Of a stretch of DNA of 64,000 nucleotides, positions 36,416 through 45,541 are shown in pieces (the stretch's first letter is position 1; each line of letters begins with the position of its first letter). Source of the DNA: Flavobacterium sp. (lineage in GTDB: Bacteria; Bacteroidota; Bacteroidia; Flavobacteriales; Flavobacteriaceae); contig JAHEZJ010000009.1 of the NCBI GenBank assembly GCA_023251135.1, positions 79,697 to 143,696 on the forward strand, read 5' to 3'. A program made the position numbers and the translations under genes. Under the pieces are notes generated by a model that did no database searches, was not told the origin of the DNA, and saw only the letters and a list, made by a program, of their open reading frames with translations.

Positions 36416-37804
36416 CTACAAAGCTCCCTCTAATTCGAGTGCTTCTTTAAGCAATGGATAGTTTACCTTTCCGTTTGGTGTAAGCGGAACATCTTCTATA
36501 TGCATTACTTTTAAAGAATTGGCGTGAAGATTTAGTTTGGCTTTTAAGATTTTTAGAATCAATTCTTTGTTCATATTCTTGTCGGTGTACATAACGGCCA
36601 GATGTTTATCGTTTATTCCCAAACAGATAAAAGTTTGTCCGCCCAGTGCATCTTTTAACAGTAATTCTGTTTCGTCAAGATTCAAACGTACGCCAAACAA
36701 TTTCACAATTCGTTTGATTCGGCCCACAATGTAGTAGTAGCCTTCGTCGTCTTTGCGGGCTTTGTCTCCGGTATGAAGTCTTTCCTGCTGTTCAAAAAAC
36801 TGTAAATCGGCTCTGACATTGGCATAACCACCATAAACATTAGGGCCAATATAAATCAGCTCATCCGTTTCGTTATCAATCTCAAAACGTCCGTTTTTGA
36901 CTGGTAAACCAATAGAGGTTCCTTTTCGCAACAGGTCTTTAGGAGGCAGATAAGCCATACGGCCTGAAGCTTCTGTCTGACCGTATTGTGCAAAGAACTG
37001 TTTGCCAAATTTCTCGCTAAAGTCGGAAATTGCTTCGATCAGTTTGTGATTTAGCATTCCGCCCGTATGCGTCAGGTAACGCAGTGAAGGATGATCTTTT
37101 TTGAAAAATCCAATACTGTATAACATTTCATAAAAGTACGGAACGCCACCCAGGGTAGAGTATCCGTATTTTTTGAAATCGGCCCAAAATTCTTTTTGAA
37201 AAGCATCCTTATCCGTACATACAATTTGACTGGCTTTAATGCAATTGGTCGTAAAAATCGATAAGCCGTAAACAAAATTAATAGGCACATTTAAAGGGAC
37301 TACATCATCCGTTCGAATAGGCATATACTCCATAATCGACTTTGCATTGTGCACCAAATTTTCATCGGAAAGCCTCACAAATTTAGGCGATCCGGTAGTT
37401 CCGGAAGTGCTGAGCAAAAGTTTGATTTTGGCGTGTATCGGGTAAATTAAATTTACATTTCGTTTAAACAATACTATAGTGTCCGATGCATTTACCGTGG
37501 TATAACCTTCTATCTCGGTACGAGTAGGGTCGAAGATATAATAAGGTGTATATTTTTGTTCTAAATTTTCTTTAAAATGCTCGTGTAAGCCCATTCCCAG
37601 CAAAGCGATAGTAAACCTGCTCTGATAAAAGTTGAGCAGGGTTTCAATAGCTGGTAACTGATTGTCATTGTAAATAAAAACAAGCGAACGAATGTTTTCG
37701 ATTTCCAGTGACTGATCCATTTCTGCAATAGATTTTGAAAGGCCAGTACTGGAATCGGTAAAAGTCAGTTTTTCGTTTTTCCTGATTAAATCGTATAGTT
37801 CCAT
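36416..37804 (-). CDS. AMP-dependent acyl/aryl ligase (adenylation enzyme)
   Basis: 462 residues, shorter than most acyl-CoA ligases. ANL motifs: phosphate loop LLSTSGTTGSPKFVRLS, YGQTEASGRMAYL, TGDKARKDDEGYYYIVGRIK and the C-terminal catalytic Lys in TPNGKVNY. It probably adenylates a carboxylic acid and loads it on the acyl carrier protein encoded 17 bases upstream. The pair is the last part of the siderophore gene series, separated from the exporter gene by 318 bases of hairpin repeats. It could supply an unusual acyl group for the siderophore, or be an unrelated small lipid or amino-acid activation module. Substrate cannot be told from the sequence. Confidence 0.82.
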   Translation of the reverse strand: MELYDLIRKNEKLTFTDSSTGLSKSIAEMDQSLEIENIRSLVFIYNDNQLPAIETLLNFYQSRFTIALLGMGLHEHFKENLEQKYTPYYIFDPTRTEIEGYTTVNASDTIVLFKRNVNLIYPIHAKIKLLLSTSGTTGSPKFVRLSDENLVHNAKSIMEYMPIRTDDVVPLNVPINFVYGLSIFTTNCIKASQIVCTDKDAFQKEFWADFKKYGYSTLGGVPYFYEMLYSIGFFKKDHPSLRYLTHTGGMLNHKLIEAISDFSEKFGKQFFAQYGQTEASGRMAYLPPKDLLRKGTSIGLPVKNGRFEIDNETDELIYIGPNVYGGYANVRADLQFFEQQERLHTGDKARKDDEGYYYIVGRIKRIVKLFGVRLNLDETELLLKDALGGQTFICLGINDKHLAVMYTDKNMNKELILKILKAKLNLHANSLKVMHIEDVPLTPNGKVNYPLLKEALELEGAL

Positions 37805-37821
37805 AAGTTTAGTGGTCTATT

Positions 37822-38064
37822 CTAATTAATTTCAAATCCGTATTTTTTAAGGATGTCTTTTATTTTTGCTACACTTCCCATTTCAAGGATATCTTCCATT
37901 TCGATAGAGATTTTATACGTGCTTTCAAGTTCTTCTACCAATACCAGATGACTCATTGAATCCCATTCGGCGATAGCCTGATATTCCAATCCGTCGTTTA
38001 CTGCTTCAACAGGAATTTCAAAAGCTCTTGCAAATACTCCGTGTAATTGTTCTACTGTACTCAT
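37822..38064 (-). CDS. Acyl carrier protein
   Basis: 80 residues. The phosphopantetheine site is the Ser in WDSMSHL, followed by VLVEELESTYKISIE and MEDILEMGSVAKIKDIL, the usual helix 2/3 pattern of a carrier protein. It is more divergent than fatty-acid AcpP (WDSMSHL rather than DSLD), fitting a dedicated carrier. The adjacent AMP-dependent ligase, 17 bases downstream, is the likely loading enzyme. Whether the loaded acyl group reaches the siderophore is an open question raised by the context. Confidence 0.86.
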   Translation of the reverse strand: MSTVEQLHGVFARAFEIPVEAVNDGLEYQAIAEWDSMSHLVLVEELESTYKISIEMEDILEMGSVAKIKDILKKYGFEIN

Positions 38065-38132
38065 TTTTTTATGATTTAATATTAAATTGATATTTTTATT
38101 TTGTGTAATGTTTTAATAGGTAAAGAGATAGC

Positions 38133-38357
38133 GCTCCGCTGGAGCTTTGACAAAAATTGGATCATTAATTTTCTATAAATATGTCGCTCCTGCGGAGCTT
38201 TGAATGCTGATTAATTCCCATCGTGACGAATAATTTGTTAGGAATTTATAATTTATTGAATTTATGCTCCTTCGGAGCTTTTAATAGCTATCAGGTCCCA
38301 TCGGGACATAATATTTATAACAATTGACGAATCCGTTTTGTTGAACCCCGGCGGGGT
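38133..38357. repeat. Cluster of REP-like 5-3-5 hairpins
   Basis: Within the 318-bp gap between the carrier-protein and MATE genes are GCTCC-gct-GGAGC (38133-38145), GCTCC-tgc-GGAGC (38186-38198), GCTCC-ttc-GGAGC (38266-38278), GTCCC-atc-GGGAC (38295-38307) and ACCCC-ggc-GGGGT (38345-38357). A degenerate TCCCATCGTGAC lies at 38216. All share five-base arms and a three-base centre. No gene or promoter was seen here. Confidence 0.75.
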
Positions 38358-38382
38358 GAAATCTCTTTAAATTTGTTTGTTT

Positions 38383-39789
38383 TTAAACTCTTGTGTGCTT
38401 CCATTTTCCCTTTCGAAAGACCACGATACAGGCTACAGCCAATATGATTTCCGAAATAAGAATGGCCGTAAATACACCATTTGATCCCAGGCCAAAAGAA
38501 ATTCCTAAGGCATAGGCTAGCGGAATCTGTACGACATAAAACATCAGGATGTAAAGCCAGGTCACTACTTTTACTTCGCCAGCTGCGTTAAGGGCTCTCG
38601 AAATAACCATCGTATAACCCAGAAGTATATAAGCCATCGAAATAAGATGAATGTACATCGTACTAAAAGAAATTACTTCGGGACTATTGGTGAAGATTTT
38701 CACCACCGGAACGGCAAGGAAAATCCAGCATACTCCAATTAAAACCAGAAATCCCATGTTCAGCATTCCTGCTCTCCAAACCGATTTTTCGGCTCTGTCG
38801 GGACGTTTGGCTCCCAGATTTTGTCCGGTTAAAATTCCCGCGGCATTTCCAAGACCCCAGGCCGGCATCGTAGCGATAGAGGTAACTCTTTGCGCCAGTA
38901 TGTAACCTGCAAGGGCATTTTCGCCAAAATGTGACATAATTTTGATCATGAACACCCAGCTTGAAGCGGGAATAATAAATTGTACCGTACCGCCAAAAGC
39001 CAGTTTTAAGACTCTTTTGAAAATAGCAAGATTAAAAACCAACTGTGCCAGACCAATTTTCAACAGGGTTTTGCCGTTTATCAGATACCAGGCCTGATAA
39101 AGCACCCCGATCACTCTCGCAATTAAAGTCGCCAGACCAACTCCCAACAGACCGTAAGCCGGAATTGGCCCCCATCCAAAAATAAATATCGGGCACAACA
39201 CTATGTTTAGGGCATTCGAAAGCCAAAGTATTCTCATAGCGGTGGAAGCATCTCCGGTACCTCTAAAGATTCCGTTTACGACGATACGAAGAATTAAAAA
39301 TCCGCTGGAAGCAAACATGACGATTCCATAAGTAGTTCCTTCTTCAACCATCGCAGCAGAAAGTCCCATTGCACTCATAATATCGGTGGTCCAGATGGTA
39401 CAGACAATACTGATCAGCGCCGCAATGGGTACTGTAGCATAAATAACCTGCATGGCTGTCTGACCTGCCGCCTTGAATTTTTTCTCTCCAATCCTTCTGG
39501 AAATCATAGCGGAGGCCGCAATTCCGAGGCCAATGGAAACCGAATAACAAAAGGTGATAAAAGTAGTGGTTGCTCCCGCAATAGAAATAGCATTCGTTCC
39601 CAATCGGCTAACAAAGAACAGATTGGAGCACACAAATAAAGATTCCATCAGCAGCTCTGCTACCATAGGAACAGACAGCAAAATTATGGTCTTGTTGATA
39701 CTGCCCGAAGTGAAATTGCTTTCGCTGCCGGCTAGTGAACGCCTTAACAAACCAAAGAAAGAGCGTGTTTTTAAAAGGGCTTCTTTCAT
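38383..39789 (-). CDS. MATE family efflux transporter, probable siderophore exporter
   Basis: 468 residues with about twelve membrane segments in two MatE repeats (first: SVPMVAELLMESLFVCSNLF; second: GGTVQFIIPASSWVFMIKIM). The ATG overlaps the TAA of the second IucA/IucC gene by one base, so it is translationally coupled to siderophore synthesis. MATE or MFS exporters take this position in many siderophore operons, hence the export role, which is inferred. No missing segments are evident. Confidence 0.9.
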   Translation of the reverse strand: MKEALLKTRSFFGLLRRSLAGSESNFTSGSINKTIILLSVPMVAELLMESLFVCSNLFFVSRLGTNAISIAGATTTFITFCYSVSIGLGIAASAMISRRIGEKKFKAAGQTAMQVIYATVPIAALISIVCTIWTTDIMSAMGLSAAMVEEGTTYGIVMFASSGFLILRIVVNGIFRGTGDASTAMRILWLSNALNIVLCPIFIFGWGPIPAYGLLGVGLATLIARVIGVLYQAWYLINGKTLLKIGLAQLVFNLAIFKRVLKLAFGGTVQFIIPASSWVFMIKIMSHFGENALAGYILAQRVTSIATMPAWGLGNAAGILTGQNLGAKRPDRAEKSVWRAGMLNMGFLVLIGVCWIFLAVPVVKIFTNSPEVISFSTMYIHLISMAYILLGYTMVISRALNAAGEVKVVTWLYILMFYVVQIPLAYALGISFGLGSNGVFTAILISEIILAVACIVVFRKGKWKHTRV

Positions 39790-41621
39790 TAGTTTTCTTT
39801 TGCCGTTAGTACTTCTTCATTGATTAACTGATGCAGTGGATTCGGAATAAAACCACTTTTCTTCATGTGTGGAAAACCAGCTGTTTCTTCATACCCGTTA
39901 TACAAACGTCGGCTATTGAAAATAAGACGTTTAAATTCAGGAATAAACATATTGTACTTGTCAAAGATTTCCTGAAGTTCAGGATGTTCTGCCTGATATT
40001 CGGTAACAATGTCGTAAACACAATTCCAGAATTCTGTTTCGGTATAGTTTGCCGTTGTGATCATCACATCGCTCAGGTATCTGAAGAAGGCATCAAAAAT
40101 GGCAATCAGTATCGTTAAGGGTGCGTTTTCAGGATTTGGAGAGGCATTAAACAAGTTCTCAATAAATTCCTGCGGTAATTTTTTCTTCGCTTCTTCATTA
40201 ATCAGAATATCGCCTACGAAGTCCTGCAAAGCAATACGTGTTGGCACATAATCTTTTAGAATTAGAATCACATTTTGTCCGTGTGGATCAATAGATAAAG
40301 AATGCTGGTAATAAATTTGAAGCACAGGTTTAAGATAGGCCGTCATATAAGCCTTGAGCCATTGTTCTGTAGAAAGACCTGATTTTTCGATCAGTTCTTC
40401 TACCAAACTTTTACCTGTTTGGTCTACATATAACAAGGCCGCCATCGTCATTAATTTTTCACCTTCTCTGAGCGAATTTACCGGACTTTCACGCCACATG
40501 GCACCCAGATATTCATTGTACTGGTACGGAGGATTGGCAATTTTGCTATAACTAGGATGAGTATAGGTAACGGACACCACTTCGCCCAAAAGCACAACGC
40601 CCATTTTTTGCAAGTGCTCGTCTTTTTTAAGAACATCTTTCAGATATTCTGTCAAACGTGGCGCTATTAATAATTGTTTGGGTGACAAACCCCTAACGTG
40701 ACTGGTATTTAAAATAGACATTGATGTTTTTACATAATGTTTATTGGGTGCACTTTCGTTAAAAAAAGTACGGATGCTTTGCTGAGGGCTGTAAATATCT
40801 TCAGTTAGCTCTAAAGGAATAAGATGTTTAGAAGCGATATCATTAGCAAACTGCATAACCAGTTTGTTTTGCCATTGCCATAAATGCACAGGAATAAAAA
40901 CATAATCGTCTGCATTTACATTTAGCGCTGTTAACTTGTTTCTAAAAACATCCAGTTTTTCTTTTCCGATTTCACTTTCGTAGAAAGCCTGATGCTCCAT
41001 ATCGGTTTGTAAGCGCAAAGCGGCTCTGTTTTTATGAGCAGCAATCCAAATCAAACGGGTTCTTTGGTCCGACTCCGGCGTGAAATTATTGTAATCTCCA
41101 GAGTTAAAACCAATGCGACCTTTGTTTACGATTACCCATGGGTGGCCGTCCAGACTGTGTTCGATGGTCTGAAAATCAGCATCGACTAGGGTGGACACAG
41201 GCACACGACGGTTGGAATGGATGTAGGCATCGGCATATAAAGTGTGCAGCAACTCTTCGATATAATGGGCAAGAGTAAAATCGTTGATACCAAAAGTTTC
41301 CTTAAGTTCGATAAAGAAATTAGGTACGTCAATGTGATTTAATTTTACTTCGTGCTCGACTTTACAGATACTGTCTCTGACGATGTGCCAATAATTTAAA
41401 AATCTTGGATAGGCCGAAAAGATATAGTAAATATGCTCTGAATCGGTTTCTAGAATAAAATGGGTAAGACCATCTTCGTCTTTACCCGTTATTTGGGGAT
41501 TTGCGACATCTTCGCGCATCAATTCCGAAATACTTTTGGACAGTAAATTGCGATTTACCTGATTCCAGATCTCGGCGTTGAGGTGTTGAGCGTCTTTAAA
41601 GGTATTTTCTGGGGTTGTCAT
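39789..41621 (-). CDS. IucA/IucC family siderophore synthetase
   Basis: 610 residues, the usual length for an NRPS-independent siderophore synthetase. It has GHPWVIVNKGRIGFNSGDYN (motif of the ATP/substrate region), RTRLIWIAAHKN, then VKTSMSILNTSHVRGLSPKQ (nucleotide-binding region) and SIDPHGQNVILILKDYVPTR with the catalytic region HGQN. The C-terminal FhuF-like domain follows. These enzymes adenylate a carboxylate and join it to an amine or hydroxylamine. It is the second such enzyme here, besides the fusion protein. The start lies 108 bases after the hydroxylase stop, with a large hairpin in the gap. Confidence 0.93.
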   Translation of the reverse strand: MTTPENTFKDAQHLNAEIWNQVNRNLLSKSISELMREDVANPQITGKDEDGLTHFILETDSEHIYYIFSAYPRFLNYWHIVRDSICKVEHEVKLNHIDVPNFFIELKETFGINDFTLAHYIEELLHTLYADAYIHSNRRVPVSTLVDADFQTIEHSLDGHPWVIVNKGRIGFNSGDYNNFTPESDQRTRLIWIAAHKNRAALRLQTDMEHQAFYESEIGKEKLDVFRNKLTALNVNADDYVFIPVHLWQWQNKLVMQFANDIASKHLIPLELTEDIYSPQQSIRTFFNESAPNKHYVKTSMSILNTSHVRGLSPKQLLIAPRLTEYLKDVLKKDEHLQKMGVVLLGEVVSVTYTHPSYSKIANPPYQYNEYLGAMWRESPVNSLREGEKLMTMAALLYVDQTGKSLVEELIEKSGLSTEQWLKAYMTAYLKPVLQIYYQHSLSIDPHGQNVILILKDYVPTRIALQDFVGDILINEEAKKKLPQEFIENLFNASPNPENAPLTILIAIFDAFFRYLSDVMITTANYTETEFWNCVYDIVTEYQAEHPELQEIFDKYNMFIPEFKRLIFNSRRLYNGYEETAGFPHMKKSGFIPNPLHQLINEEVLTAKEN

Positions 41622-41649
41622 TTTAGTTGATTTTTAGTAAGACCTGCCG

Positions 41650-41719
41650 ATTGGGTGTAATTGTTTAACACTAAAAAACGATGTTTCTAAGTGTTCAATG
41701 TTTTTTAAATTACACCAAT
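41650..41719. repeat. Large nested hairpin between hydroxylase and IucC-like genes
   Basis: ATTGGGTGTAATT (41650-41662) pairs with AATTACACCAAT (41708-41719) with one bulged G. Inside, AACACT (41667-41672) pairs with AGTGTT (41690-41695). It fills the only sizeable gap in this part of the operon. Confidence 0.65.
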
Positions 41720-41729
41720 AGGCTAAGAT

Positions 41730-43082
41730 CTAATTGTTTAATTGCTCGTCTATTAATTCCATAACATTCGTTGTCGAAAACTCCGGAGTTGCTTTTTGAA
41801 CTCCAAATTGCTGAAATGCAATTCGTTTTTCAACCTTATACACTTCACGATTGGCAATCTGGTTGATGATGTACGAATTTCGATAAGCACCCATTCCTAA
41901 ATCCGGAGTCGACAGCCCGTGTGTATGCAATTCCGCATTTTGAACAAAAATATCTGTCCCGTCTTTATCTATGGTATAATTACGGTGCACCTTAAACAAG
42001 CCATTTTCTAAACGGCCAATTTTGTTTTCAATTCCCGAAAGAAAAGCAGGTTCTTTGTACCTATAACCTGTCGCCAGAATCACATAATCGGTTTGATCCT
42101 CGAACGGCTGCTCGAGTTCCGTTTGAACGAAATCAAGCGTATACGAACCATCAGCCGCTTCATTTACCGAAGTAAGACGCATGTTGGAGCGCAACTCCAC
42201 ATTCAGCGGTTTATCTTCTAAACTCATTTCATACAGACTGTCGAAAATTTCATTAATCAATTCGGTATCGATTCCTTTGTAAAGCCCATGTTGACTGTCT
42301 AAAAGCTGTTTTCGCTTTTGTGCCGAAAGACTGTGAAAATGATCTACATATTCCGGAGAAGTCAATTCCAAAGTCAGTTTCGATTTATTGTCCAGCGGGA
42401 AAAAGTGAGACGAGCGGGTCAACCATTTCAGTTGCAATCCGTCTTCGGTATCCGGTAAAAGATCGCGGAAAACTTCAGCAGCACTCTGCCCGGAACCAAT
42501 AATCGTTACAGCTGTGTTTTTTTGAATGTGTGGCTTGAAATACAAATACTGAGAGGCGTGAATCACATTTGGCAATGCTTCAGCATTAATAAATTCAGGG
42601 ATATAGGGTGAAGTTCCTGTACCCAGAACTATTTTATGTGCATAATAAACAGCCGTAACACAAGTCTGAGTATTGATTACTGTAACTTTATAAACATCGT
42701 CAACAGGATCAATCGAAAGAACCTTGTGCGAAAATTTACAATTGCTAAGCTGAGCAGCGGCCCATTTACAATATTCATTGTACTCTCTTCTGTAGATAAA
42801 GAAGTTTTCACGGATGTAAAATTTATAAGCACGCCCGCTTTGTTTGATGTAATTTAAAAAGCTGTATTTGTTAGTCGGATCGGCCATGGTAACCAAATCA
42901 GCTAAAAACGGAACCTGTAAGGTAGCATTATTTAGCATTAAGCCCGGATGCCAGTCAAAGCTTTCGGACTGATCAAAAAACAGTGCTGATAAATCTTCTA
43001 TGGGTTCGATAAGTGCGGCAAGTCCAAGGTTGAAAGGACCAATCCCGATTCCGATTACCGAATATATTTTTTCTGTATTCAT
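41730..43082 (-). CDS. Lysine/ornithine N-monooxygenase (siderophore hydroxylase)
   Basis: 450 residues. FAD-binding GIGIGPFNLGLA is at about 11-22 and NADPH-binding IGSGQSAAEVF at about 195-205. LATGYRY (about 335) is the conserved ATGY motif of the family, and ELHTHGLSTPDLGMGAYRNS is a typical C-terminal feature. The enzyme hydroxylates the side-chain or diamine amino group (lysine, ornithine, cadaverine or diaminopropane) in the first step of hydroxamate formation. The adjacent decarboxylase favours a diamine substrate. It lies 17 bases after the fusion synthetase gene. Confidence 0.93.
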   Translation of the reverse strand: MNTEKIYSVIGIGIGPFNLGLAALIEPIEDLSALFFDQSESFDWHPGLMLNNATLQVPFLADLVTMADPTNKYSFLNYIKQSGRAYKFYIRENFFIYRREYNEYCKWAAAQLSNCKFSHKVLSIDPVDDVYKVTVINTQTCVTAVYYAHKIVLGTGTSPYIPEFINAEALPNVIHASQYLYFKPHIQKNTAVTIIGSGQSAAEVFRDLLPDTEDGLQLKWLTRSSHFFPLDNKSKLTLELTSPEYVDHFHSLSAQKRKQLLDSQHGLYKGIDTELINEIFDSLYEMSLEDKPLNVELRSNMRLTSVNEAADGSYTLDFVQTELEQPFEDQTDYVILATGYRYKEPAFLSGIENKIGRLENGLFKVHRNYTIDKDGTDIFVQNAELHTHGLSTPDLGMGAYRNSYIINQIANREVYKVEKRIAFQQFGVQKATPEFSTTNVMELIDEQLNN

Positions 43083-43099
43083 TGTGGTTGTATTACGAA

Positions 43100-45541
43100 T
43101 TAAACTTGTGTGGCTGAAACGGTATTTTTTTGAAAGGCTTCGGCAGCAGGGAATTTAGCCCAATACCATTCTCTGTAACAGAAGTTCAGATTGGCTTTTT
43201 TGTGCGGCATTTCGATGACTTTCTGAATTTTAAATCCAACGTGAGCCTTGTTCATCATCGAAGCGATAGAATCTACAGAACCTTCACCCACCATTTTGCC
43301 TACTTTGGCTTCGCTCAAAACAAAATCCATCATAGACTGCGTTGCGGGAGAACCGTATTTTAGTTTCGGATCGGTTGGTGCGATAAATTGGTGTGTTCCA
43401 TAATCGGAGGGAAGTACGTCATAGTATTCTCCAACAATGTCACGGCATGGCCAGTACACTTCAATATTAAAAGTTGGAACCCCGTTGGCCTCTCCAATAT
43501 AACTGTGCGAATGACCTCCAGGAAGCATGGTGCGATAGAATACCTCCAATTCACGTAACGGCCAGTTCATCTGCCAGATTTTCAAAGCATGTTCGCGGTG
43601 AAACCACTCGTGAAGCATTTCCAGATCGTTGTCTACATCTACCGGACGCAGGCTGATTGTTACGTTGTCTTTCTCAAAAAAGCGGCTGAAAACCGTAGTG
43701 TTTGGTTTTGGCTGAATCAATTTTTTGGAGAAAAAGTGTTTGTTTAACGGATTAGGATACGTTTTGTACACCGCCGGATTGGTTCGTGGCGCACTGGCTT
43801 CGTCCATATTGTTTAAACTGGTTAGTAAATTTCCTTTTACGATTAGTTTGACACTGTTGGTAAAATGAGAAACCAAACCTGTTACATCTGAATCTTCTTC
43901 TTTTTTTAAGGCATCGTATATTAAGTCCAGTAATACCGTTTCGTCAGCAAGTTTGTTTTTGCCCAATGCGCTCACAATTCCTAACAAATGATTGATTAAC
44001 AGGTAATACCCCCAGAAATCAATAATTCTTTTTTCGGCAATAAAAGAGCGGCTTTCTTTTCCAAAATCAGGGATTAAACGTTCCAGTTCCGGTACGATTC
44101 CTTCGCGGAAAAAGTACCCCTGATTGTCTCTGAAATAAAGTTTTGATGGAAACAGATTTTCATCAAATTCGACCATTACATTCTGTTGGTGAAATTCTGA
44201 TCCAAATCCGTATTTATTAAAAACGCCAATCAAAGGCGTAAGGCTGATATTCAGGTATTGTTTGAACCAAGCAATGGCGGTGTCAGCTACTGTTGTATCT
44301 TGTCTTTTTGCCGATTCCTCAATCAGGGTTACGATTCTTGGCAGTTCATTCAAAATGTTATCCTGAGACAAAGCGGCAACCAGCGTTACATTTTTATTAG
44401 CGTTGGCTCCATGAAAAGGATTTTGACGAATACTAGTACTGAAACCGTCGATAATTTTATCTTCAAAAACCACTGTGATGAACGCGGGATCAGTAACGAG
44501 CTGAATTTGTGGATAGTCTTTCTGAATGCCTTTTCCCCAATCTGTTTTCATCAACCGTGCTGCATCATAACCACGATTAAGCTCATGTGGATAATTGACA
44601 CGGAACGAATTGGTAATTTTCACATGCAGTGAGAATTTATACATCCATTCGCTTTCGTCATTGTACACGGTACGAACCGATGAGGTTGCCGCATAGGAAG
44701 GACCAAATTGCCCCAGACTGAAAAGCAGTTGTCTGGACTGCATTTCTTTCACCTCTTTTTGCTCCAATAGATAGTTGGCTTCCCAAGGGTGTGCCGGTAC
44801 TACTTTGTATTGCGAATAAAAATCCAGTAATTCTTTGGCATTTTTATTGGCATATTTTGAAATTTCATTTCTCAGATAATCGGTAATCAGATAGTCTTCG
44901 GCACTTTTTTCGATAACATTTTCAGGATGCACCAGGAAAAAATGTAACGGAAACTGCCCCTCGGTTTCAGGAGAATATTTAAGCAATTCGTCTTTGGTAA
45001 ATCCTTCTCTACTTTTTGGCAGCGGATGTACCGTATGTCCTAAAATCAAAGATTGTTCGGCTGATATAAAAGTTTGTTCCGGGTTGCTGGCGTTGCGGCC
45101 GCTATTTTTATAATGCTCCAGATAAAGTGCGAGATTATCAATACTGTTTTCCATACGTTTTTGTGTAGGAAGCGGATCAATATCCGGATATTCTGCTTTG
45201 CAATAGCCCGCAACAATTTCTGTAAACGCGATAGGATTTATTTCTCTGAATTCATCCGTTGCAATAGTGCGGGACACTATCGGAAAGCCAAAAGCATGAA
45301 CGCCACTTTCGGAAAAGTAAACCAAAGGAGCAAAAACTTCCTGACCAACAGTGCTAAAGTCAAATCGAAGAAAAGAGCTGTGATCGATAGTCTGCATAAA
45401 TTCAGCCAAAGCAGGGTCGTATTTCGGAACACCTTCGTATTGGCTCCAGTTGCTGAACTCTCTGCAATAACAGTTGAGGAGGGATTTGTAATTTACTTGT
45501 TCGGCAAGTTGTTTAAAATTAGTTAAGTCTGTGGTATTCAT
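43100..45541 (-). CDS. Fused IucA/IucC synthetase and N-acyltransferase
   Basis: 813 residues. Residues 1 to about 600 are an IucA/IucC synthetase (VHPLPKSREGF, PAHPWEANYLL, TSSVRTVYN, KFSLHVKITNSFR, FGSEFHQQNVMVEFDENLFP). From about 640 to 800 is an AlcB/IucB-type GNAT acyltransferase (ISLRPVDVDNDLEMLHEWFH, then PTFNIEVYWPCRDI, GEGSVDSIASMMNKAHVGFK). One polypeptide therefore provides the acyl transfer to the hydroxylamine and one amide-forming step. Such fusions are known, as I recall, in bisucaberin-type pathways of marine bacteria. The start codon lies inside the end of the decarboxylase gene (23-base overlap), showing tight coupling. Confidence 0.92.
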   Translation of the reverse strand: MNTTDLTNFKQLAEQVNYKSLLNCYCREFSNWSQYEGVPKYDPALAEFMQTIDHSSFLRFDFSTVGQEVFAPLVYFSESGVHAFGFPIVSRTIATDEFREINPIAFTEIVAGYCKAEYPDIDPLPTQKRMENSIDNLALYLEHYKNSGRNASNPEQTFISAEQSLILGHTVHPLPKSREGFTKDELLKYSPETEGQFPLHFFLVHPENVIEKSAEDYLITDYLRNEISKYANKNAKELLDFYSQYKVVPAHPWEANYLLEQKEVKEMQSRQLLFSLGQFGPSYAATSSVRTVYNDESEWMYKFSLHVKITNSFRVNYPHELNRGYDAARLMKTDWGKGIQKDYPQIQLVTDPAFITVVFEDKIIDGFSTSIRQNPFHGANANKNVTLVAALSQDNILNELPRIVTLIEESAKRQDTTVADTAIAWFKQYLNISLTPLIGVFNKYGFGSEFHQQNVMVEFDENLFPSKLYFRDNQGYFFREGIVPELERLIPDFGKESRSFIAEKRIIDFWGYYLLINHLLGIVSALGKNKLADETVLLDLIYDALKKEEDSDVTGLVSHFTNSVKLIVKGNLLTSLNNMDEASAPRTNPAVYKTYPNPLNKHFFSKKLIQPKPNTTVFSRFFEKDNVTISLRPVDVDNDLEMLHEWFHREHALKIWQMNWPLRELEVFYRTMLPGGHSHSYIGEANGVPTFNIEVYWPCRDIVGEYYDVLPSDYGTHQFIAPTDPKLKYGSPATQSMMDFVLSEAKVGKMVGEGSVDSIASMMNKAHVGFKIQKVIEMPHKKANLNFCYREWYWAKFPAAEAFQKNTVSATQV

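Noticed and set aside
45074-45526. 150-codon plus-strand frame
   Set aside because: Lies wholly inside the minus-strand synthetase-acyltransferase gene, whose motifs are clear; it is a shadow frame.
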